NCBI GenBank assembly: GCA_002352375.1
Contig: DEIH01000213.1
Span: forward strand, 1,228 to 12,202
From: Spirochaeta sp. UBA2779
Lineage (GTDB): Bacteria > Spirochaetota > Spirochaetia > DSM-2461
Direction: 5' to 3'
DNA length: 10,975 nt
Shown: piece after piece, positions 6,670 through 10,975 of the stretch
Layout: each line of letters begins with the position of its first letter
Position numbering within the stretch: the stretch's first letter is position 1
Notes under the pieces: model-generated
What the model was told of the DNA's origin: nothing
What the model saw: the letters and a program-made list of their open reading frames with translations, nothing else
The model's database searches: none
Made by a program: the position numbers and the translations under genes

Positions 6670-7499
6670 CAGATTGCCTCCCCGGATTTGGCATCCAGAG
6701 CGTCTATTGCTTCCCGGGCCGTTTTTATATCAAAAACCATATTGTGATTCCCTGGATTACCTTCAGCAAAAGCGGCACCCTTGCCTTTGATAGTATCCAG
6801 AATTATCATATGCGGGCGCCCTGATACTCCCTGTGCAATTTCTATGGCATCATCAATAGCGACCATATTGTGACCGTCAATCCTCTGAACATGCCAATTG
6901 AAAGAGGCCCATTTATCCTCAATCTTTTCAATTCCCATAACATCCTCAGTCAGGCCGTCAATCTGCATTTTATTGAAATCGGTAAAAGCGATGAGCCGAT
7001 CGGTCTTATAGTGAGCTGCTGTCATCGCAGCTTCCCAGTTCTGCCCCTCCTGACTCTCTCCATCGCCAATACAGACATAAACCCAGTTGTCATGTCCATC
7101 AATTCGTTGAGCCAGAGTTATCCCCACGGTGGCCGACAGCCCCTGACCCAGAGAACCGGTAGACATATCGATACCCGGAGTCCGAACCCGATCGCAATGG
7201 CTGGGCAGATTAGTCCCTCCGGTGTTAAGTGTCAGAAGCCATTCCTCAGGAAAAAACCCGAGATCGGCCAGAACGCAATAAAGAGCCGGTCCGGCATGTC
7301 CCTTGGAGAGAACAAACCAGTCTCGGCCTTCCATCCCGGGGTTTAAAGGATCGATTTTCATTCGCTTGTAATATAAAACTGTCAACAGCTCCACCACGGA
7401 AAGAGACCCTCCGATATGGCCGACTCCCAGCTTTCCGATTATCTCCAGAGTTTTCTTCCGAATCTCCAATGCCTTATGGCTCAAATCGGTGTCGAACAT
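6669..7499 (-). CDS. sqwG: Split transketolase, N-terminal (thiamine diphosphate-binding) subunit
   Basis: This 276-residue protein is the pyrophosphate-binding half of transketolase. The cofactor motif starts at GDGESQEGQ (145-153, Asp146) and ends at FTDFNKMQIDG (172-182, Asn176), which with Mg2+ holds the diphosphate. Active-site histidines are in place: His28 (GHIGGS), His68 (LSKGHAGPALY), His101 (SHCD, just before STGSLGQG) and His252 (GNHNMVF). It needs the adjacent C-terminal subunit to act. It is the first gene of the minus-strand operon, with GAGGT six bases before its ATG and a promoter-like pair further upstream. In a housekeeping setting it would serve the pentose phosphate pathway. 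Here the partners (phosphate-independent isomerase, acyl-CoA ligase, GH31) point to the sulfoglycolytic transketolase route. That role is inferred from context rather than from this subunit's own residues, which are ordinary. Confidence 0.9.
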   Translation of the reverse strand: MFDTDLSHKALEIRKKTLEIIGKLGVGHIGGSLSVVELLTVLYYKRMKIDPLNPGMEGRDWFVLSKGHAGPALYCVLADLGFFPEEWLLTLNTGGTNLPSHCDRVRTPGIDMSTGSLGQGLSATVGITLAQRIDGHDNWVYVCIGDGESQEGQNWEAAMTAAHYKTDRLIAFTDFNKMQIDGLTEDVMGIEKIEDKWASFNWHVQRIDGHNMVAIDDAIEIAQGVSGRPHMIILDTIKGKGAAFAEGNPGNHNMVFDIKTAREAIDALDAKSGEAI

Positions 7500-7519
7500 T
7501 GTTCAACCTCACTTGCTTA

Positions 7520-7540
7520 TTAGTTACTTATAGTAAATAA
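7520..7540. promoter_or_regulatory. AT-rich palindrome, likely operator of the ROK regulator
   Basis: A 21-bp inverted repeat: TTACT (7524-7528) and AGTAA (7532-7536) are perfect arms around TAT, flanked by TTA (7520-7522) and TAA (7538-7540), with one mismatched pair (7523/7537). ROK regulators such as Mlc, NagC and XylR bind AT-rich palindromes of about this size, often with TTA...TAA ends. It lies just downstream of the predicted -10 box of the minus-strand operon, a position suited to repression. Confidence 0.55.
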
Positions 7541-7569
7541 TAAATACCACAGGCTGGTAAAAGTGTAAA
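7541..7569 (-). promoter_or_regulatory. Putative promoter of the transketolase-ligase-transporter operon
   Basis: Read on the minus strand, TTTACA (7569-7564, five of six bases of the -35 consensus) is followed after exactly 17 bp by TATTTA (7546-7541), a weak -10. Transcription would begin inside the adjacent palindrome, about 30-35 bp upstream of the first ATG. It is the best pair I find in the divergent region, but the -10 is poor. Confidence 0.4.
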
Positions 7570-7577
7570 GACAGGTT

Positions 7578-7629
7578 TATAAATCTTTGCTGTACGGCAA
7601 CAGCTGTTAGTTGCTAAGGTATTAAGTAA
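7578..7629 (+). promoter_or_regulatory. Leader of the ROK regulator with nested inverted repeats and a possible second operator
   Basis: TATAAA (7578-7583) may be the -10 box for the regulator, although no good -35 precedes it. Downstream, GCTGT (7589-7593) and ACAGC (7600-7604) form an inverted repeat with a six-base gap, and AACAGCTGTT (7599-7608) is a perfect 10-bp palindrome. At 7607-7615 the sequence TTAGTTGCT repeats the left part of the operator-like palindrome (TTAGTTACT) with one change, and AGTAA recurs at 7625-7629. This may be a weaker second site through which the regulator controls itself. Confidence 0.35.
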
Positions 7630-7644
7630 TATGAGGAGCACATT

Positions 7645-8850
7645 GTGAAACCCGTCCGCGGCAGGGACATCCGTGAATCAAATGAAAAACTGATCCTCCG
7701 CATCATTAGAGATGGGAAAGGGATCTCTCAGAGCGAGGTTGTCAACCTGACAGGCCTGAGACCACCAACCGTTCTTCGCTTTTTCAGTCATCTGGAAGAT
7801 AAGGGCTTCATCAGGCGTGTCCGCCGGGAACCCGACAAAAAACTGAACAAGGAAAAACGGGGCCGTAAACCGGTTTTCTATGAACCTGTACCCGAAGCTG
7901 CTTATTCTCTGGGAATGGAGTTCTGGGCTTATTCGGCTTCCGCCGTTATCGTGGATTTTGCAGGAGAAGTAGTATTCTCCCGTTCATGGAATCTCGATCC
8001 CGCCGATAAATCGGATGTTATTATTTTTCTCCGCACAATATTTCGGGAAAGTGTGGAAGCATCAAACATCCCCGAAGAAAAGCTGCTTGGGCTTTGTGTT
8101 GCCGCACCAGGTCAGATAGATGTGGAAACCGGAGAACTTATTCAGTACTCCCGGATGGGAATAGCAGATATTAATCTCGGTAAAGCCCTGAATGAGGAAT
8201 TCCATCTTCCAGTTACAGTACAGAATAACAGTGCCGCTGTCGCCTGGGATGAATATCAGCGAGGTGTCGGCAAAGATGTTCGCTCCCTCTTTTCGGTTAT
8301 GATCCGGGCAGGAGTCGGCGGTGCATTCCTGGACGATGGAGATATTTTTGTTACAAAGACTCACACAACCCTGGAAATCGGCCATATCACGGTGGAGTAC
8401 AATGGCCGGAAATGTGATTGCGGCAGTCGGGGATGTCTGGAAACATACCTCTCCGAAGGAGCTATTATAAATGACCTCCTGCCGGCGGTCAGGCTGAAAT
8501 CCATTACCGATATCGACTCTCTGATTCTACAAGGTGATAAGAGAGTTACAACTATCCTGGACGAGAAAGCCGGAATCCTGGCCCAGGCGATACGGAATCT
8601 TATCAGCCTTTTCGGGCCTGAAATGTTCCTTATCGTCACACGGTCACCGGAACTGGGTAAATACCTTGCAAACCGTGTTCGATCGAAAGTTAAATCTCAG
8701 GCCAGTGCACGATGGCAGGGACAGACTCTCATTGAATCCGCCGTTTACGATCCGGAAAAAGCCGGCCGCGGTGCAGCAAATCTTGTATTTAAAAAATTCT
8801 TTTCAAACTTACATTACAGGAACAGCATTGAAATCTACGATAACAGCTGA
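7645..8850 (+). CDS. ROK-family transcriptional regulator
   Basis: This 401-residue protein has an N-terminal winged helix-turn-helix (about 12-60, with ISQSEVVNLTGLRPPTVLRF as helices) joined to a ROK sugar-binding domain (about 85-385). The ROK hallmarks are EIGH (244-247) and the zinc motif CDCGSRGCLE (257-266). The glucokinase-type catalytic Asp (in END) is replaced by Asn195 in VQNNSAA, so it should sense a sugar without phosphorylating it. It starts at GTG 7645 with GAGGAG six bases upstream, is divergent from the six-gene operon and overlaps the GH31 gene. It is therefore the likely local repressor, released by a sugar of the pathway. The inducer is unknown; a sulfosugar such as sulfoquinovose or sulfofructose is the natural guess from context. 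Confidence 0.9.
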   Translation: MKPVRGRDIRESNEKLILRIIRDGKGISQSEVVNLTGLRPPTVLRFFSHLEDKGFIRRVRREPDKKLNKEKRGRKPVFYEPVPEAAYSLGMEFWAYSASAVIVDFAGEVVFSRSWNLDPADKSDVIIFLRTIFRESVEASNIPEEKLLGLCVAAPGQIDVETGELIQYSRMGIADINLGKALNEEFHLPVTVQNNSAAVAWDEYQRGVGKDVRSLFSVMIRAGVGGAFLDDGDIFVTKTHTTLEIGHITVEYNGRKCDCGSRGCLETYLSEGAIINDLLPAVRLKSITDIDSLILQGDKRVTTILDEKAGILAQAIRNLISLFGPEMFLIVTRSPELGKYLANRVRSKVKSQASARWQGQTLIESAVYDPEKAGRGAANLVFKKFFSNLHYRNSIEIYDNS

Positions 8851-10870
8851 CAGACAATCCGATACTCCTCTGTTGAATCTCGACGAAAGTAGTGATGGAT
8901 TCATCGTATCCCTTAAAGATAAAGAGATATTCCGGCATTCATCAGCATCACCCTGTGTCGAAGTTGGTGAAGGCCAAGGCCGTTTCCGATTCTATTTCGG
9001 CCTCTTCAAAATTCGAGACCAGGGGTTAAAACGGATTGCCTGCCGCCATTTTTCAATTCTTGAAAAACAGAACAGCCGCATTGTGGTGAAGTACAACGCA
9101 GGACTCACGATGATTCTGGAATTGATAGACGAACGATTGCATATCGGATTCAAGACTGAAAAGAAAAAATGGAATCGCATCTGGATTCACTGGTCTGCAG
9201 ATAGAGACGAACAGGTATACGGAGGCGGCGAACAGTATACACATCTTAACCTTCGGGGCCGAAACCTTCCGGTCTGGGTACAGGAACCGGGTTTGGGCCG
9301 CGGATATAATCTCCTCACTTTAATTTCTGAACTTAAATCCAGATACGGTGGAAAATGGTATACCAGCTATTTTTCACAGCCCACTTTCATATTCACTTCC
9401 GGTGCATATATGCATAGCGAAAGTTCAGCATACAGTGAAGGCCGATTTCAGAAACCGGATCGGCATACACTTCTTGTCTGGGAAATCCCCGAAAAAATCG
9501 TATTCGGTGTTGAGACTGAACCAAAAGCCCTTATGAACTCTCTTACCTCTTATCTGGGCCGACAACCGAAACTGCCCTCATGGTCTTATGATGGAATATG
9601 GCTGGGAGCCCAGGGGGGCAGAGAGGAAACCCGGGGGAAACTGAACAGGATGATAGCTGCCGGAGTTAAGATCTCCGGGCTCTGGTGCCAGGATTGGGAA
9701 GGGATTAGAAAAACCTCTTTTGGAAAACAACTGATGTGGAACTGGTGTTATGATGAGAAACTCTACCCCTCTCTACCCTCTTTTATCAGTGAACTGAAAA
9801 TAGAAGGAATCAGATATCTGGGCTATATCAATCCATTTCTGGCTCTTGAGGGGAACTTGTATAAGGAAGCGGCCGCAAAGGGTTATTGCGTAAAGGATAC
9901 AAGGGGTAATGATTATCTGGTTACTATCACAACTTTCCCGGCTGCAATGTTAGATCTCACCAATCCCGAATGCTGCGAGTGGATTAAACTTGTTATCAGA
10001 AAAAATATGATTGATATCGGCCTATCTGGGTGGATGGCGGACTTCGGTGAGTACATTCCTACTGATGCGGTTTTCCACGACGGATCTGACGGCTTAACTT
10101 ACCATAATCGTTACATCTCAGAGTGGGCCCGAATTAACAGAGAAGCTGTGATTGAAGCAGGTAAAGCAGACGATACGGCCTTTTTTATGCGGGCCGGATA
10201 TACAGGATCTGCGAAACATTCACCATCTTACTGGAACGGTGATCAGTTAGTCAGCTGGAGTCGGGACCAGGGTTTTCCCACCGTAATACCAGGCTCGTTA
10301 TCCCTTGGTTTCACCGGTATCGGATACGTCCATTCAGACCTCGGAGGCTATACGACCGTATTGTGGCTGAAGAGAAGTCGTGAACTAACAATGAGATGGG
10401 CTGAACAGGCGGCATTCACCCAGACTATGCGGTCACATGAAGGAAACCGGCCGGATGTCGGATCCTCACTGCATAAAGATGATGCACTCCTGCCCCATTT
10501 GGCCAGAATGTCCTCCATCTTCTCGGCCCTTAAACCGTATCATCTGGCATTATCATACGAGTATCAGAAGTCCGGTGTCCCACCCATGCGTCATCCCTGG
10601 ATTCACTATCCCGATGATAACAAGCTGCATTTACACGAAAACCAATATCAATATATGTATGGTCCCGATCTACTGGTAGCACCGGTTATACGCAAAGGGC
10701 AACAAAGCCGGCGACTCTATCTGCCGGATGATGAATGGATACACCTCTGGAGTGGCTCCATCTATAGCGGAGGTATGGTAAAAATTGCCGCACCAATAGG
10801 TAAACCAGCTGTTTTTTACCGCAAAGGTTCACCATGGATAGCACTATTTAAAGGGCTAAGGGAATACTGA
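8828..10870 (+). CDS. yihQ: GH31 alpha-glycosidase of the YihQ (sulfoquinovosidase) type with Gln in place of Arg301
   Basis: This 680-residue cytoplasmic protein without signal peptide is close in length to E. coli YihQ (678), which retains configuration while hydrolysing alpha-sulfoquinovosides from plant sulfolipid. From TTG 8828 (AGGAA five bases upstream) the numbering matches YihQ as I remember it: nucleophile Asp405 (GWMADFGEY), acid/base Asp472 (WNGDQ), and pocket residues Gln262 (GAQGG), Gln288 (WCQDW), Trp304 (LMW) and Tyr508 (LGGYTT). The Arg301 that grips the sulfonate in characterised enzymes is Gln301 (GKQLMW, codon CAA at 9728-9730). Residues 366-375 (TITTFPAAML) also differ from the FGEF-containing loop of YihQ. 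GEQYTHLNLRGR and HEGNRP are kept. The open frame runs back to 8534 inside the regulator gene, but its upstream part is overlap and the TTG start restores the normal N-terminus. The 23-bp overlap implies coupled translation. Substrate is probably an SQ glycoside or a relative with a different acidic or polar group. Confidence 0.9.
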   Translation: MKSTITADRQSDTPLLNLDESSDGFIVSLKDKEIFRHSSASPCVEVGEGQGRFRFYFGLFKIRDQGLKRIACRHFSILEKQNSRIVVKYNAGLTMILELIDERLHIGFKTEKKKWNRIWIHWSADRDEQVYGGGEQYTHLNLRGRNLPVWVQEPGLGRGYNLLTLISELKSRYGGKWYTSYFSQPTFIFTSGAYMHSESSAYSEGRFQKPDRHTLLVWEIPEKIVFGVETEPKALMNSLTSYLGRQPKLPSWSYDGIWLGAQGGREETRGKLNRMIAAGVKISGLWCQDWEGIRKTSFGKQLMWNWCYDEKLYPSLPSFISELKIEGIRYLGYINPFLALEGNLYKEAAAKGYCVKDTRGNDYLVTITTFPAAMLDLTNPECCEWIKLVIRKNMIDIGLSGWMADFGEYIPTDAVFHDGSDGLTYHNRYISEWARINREAVIEAGKADDTAFFMRAGYTGSAKHSPSYWNGDQLVSWSRDQGFPTVIPGSLSLGFTGIGYVHSDLGGYTTVLWLKRSRELTMRWAEQAAFTQTMRSHEGNRPDVGSSLHKDDALLPHLARMSSIFSALKPYHLALSYEYQKSGVPPMRHPWIHYPDDNKLHLHENQYQYMYGPDLLVAPVIRKGQQSRRLYLPDDEWIHLWSGSIYSGGMVKIAAPIGKPAVFYRKGSPWIALFKGLREY

Positions 10871-10975
10871 AAGAAAGGAAATGGCTCATTGTTCACCCCG
10901 AATATCTCCTAAACAGTCAGGGAGCTGTATTGGGGATTTCCGGAAAGAATCGAAAGTGTCCCCCACCTTGTCACA
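10871..10975. other. Window edge after the GH31 gene: unassigned, perhaps the start of a gene or an element end
   Basis: An ATG at 10881, directly after AGGAA, opens a frame that stays open to the window end (about 31 codons) but resembles no family I know, and the ribosome site is too close to be convincing. On the minus strand the last bases read TGTGACAAGGTGGGGGACAC, a style of terminus seen in some insertion sequences. Without the sequence beyond the edge neither idea can be settled. No terminator for the GH31 gene is visible. Confidence 0.2.

Noticed and set aside
5224..7499. Reading the transketolase and RpiB genes as ordinary pentose phosphate enzymes
   Set aside because: The isomerase lacks all phosphate ligands I could place, and the transketolase C-subunit has changes in the substrate channel; the company of a SucCD-like ligase and a YihQ-type GH31 is not a pentose phosphate setting. 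I keep it as a fallback only.
8534..8827. Long N-terminal extension of the GH31 protein
   Set aside because: It lies wholly within the regulator gene in another frame, shows no domain, and the TTG at 8828 with its AGGAA site gives the family's normal length and active-site numbering.

Overview
The window comes from a bacterium of intermediate GC content, with tightly packed operons, TGATG/ATGA stop-start junctions and ATG, GTG and TTG starts. A split transketolase, a ROK regulator and a GH31 glycosidase together would suit a Spirochaetota- or Bacillota-like heterotroph, but I cannot fix the phylum from the sequence. I see no rRNA, tRNA or CRISPR array and no complete mobile element.

Left flank (1-1736): the 3' part of a TIM-barrel sugar isomerase/epimerase-like gene, then an intact membrane fatty acid hydroxylase/sterol desaturase, both on the plus strand, ending at a possible hairpin terminator. 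Neither has a clear link to what follows.

Core (1737-7499, minus strand): one compact six-gene operon. From its promoter the order is transketolase N-terminal subunit, transketolase C-terminal subunit, an RpiB-type isomerase, the beta and alpha subunits of an ADP/GDP-forming acyl-CoA ligase of the succinyl-CoA synthetase type, and a DASS (SLC13) dianion transporter. A 145-bp divergent control region (7500-7644) with an AT-rich palindrome separates it from a plus-strand pair: a ROK-family regulator and a GH31 enzyme of the YihQ (sulfoquinovosidase) type that overlaps it by 23 bp.

Interpretation: I do not read this as housekeeping pentose-phosphate and TCA genes. The gene set fits the sulfoglycolytic transketolase (sulfo-TK) route in its sulfoacetate-producing form. 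The GH31 enzyme would release sulfoquinovose (SQ) or a relative. After isomerisation to sulfofructose, the transketolase pair would move two-carbon units onto glyceraldehyde-3-phosphate, first giving 4-deoxy-4-sulfoerythrose. The RpiB-like enzyme would isomerise that to the ketose, and a second transketolase step would give sulfoacetaldehyde. After oxidation to sulfoacetyl-CoA, the SucCD-like ligase would make ATP (or GTP) and sulfoacetate, and the DASS carrier would move that dianion.

Residue-level reading supports non-standard substrates. The RpiB homologue keeps its catalytic Cys but lacks the ring-opening His and the phosphate ligands. The transketolase C-subunit has changes in its substrate channel. 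The ligase has changed loops near its active site. The GH31 enzyme aligns residue for residue with E. coli YihQ at its catalytic and most sulfonate-pocket positions, but carries Gln instead of the key sulfonate-binding Arg301. That makes its true substrate the main open question. The SQ isomerase, the sulfoacetaldehyde dehydrogenase and an SQ importer are not in the window.
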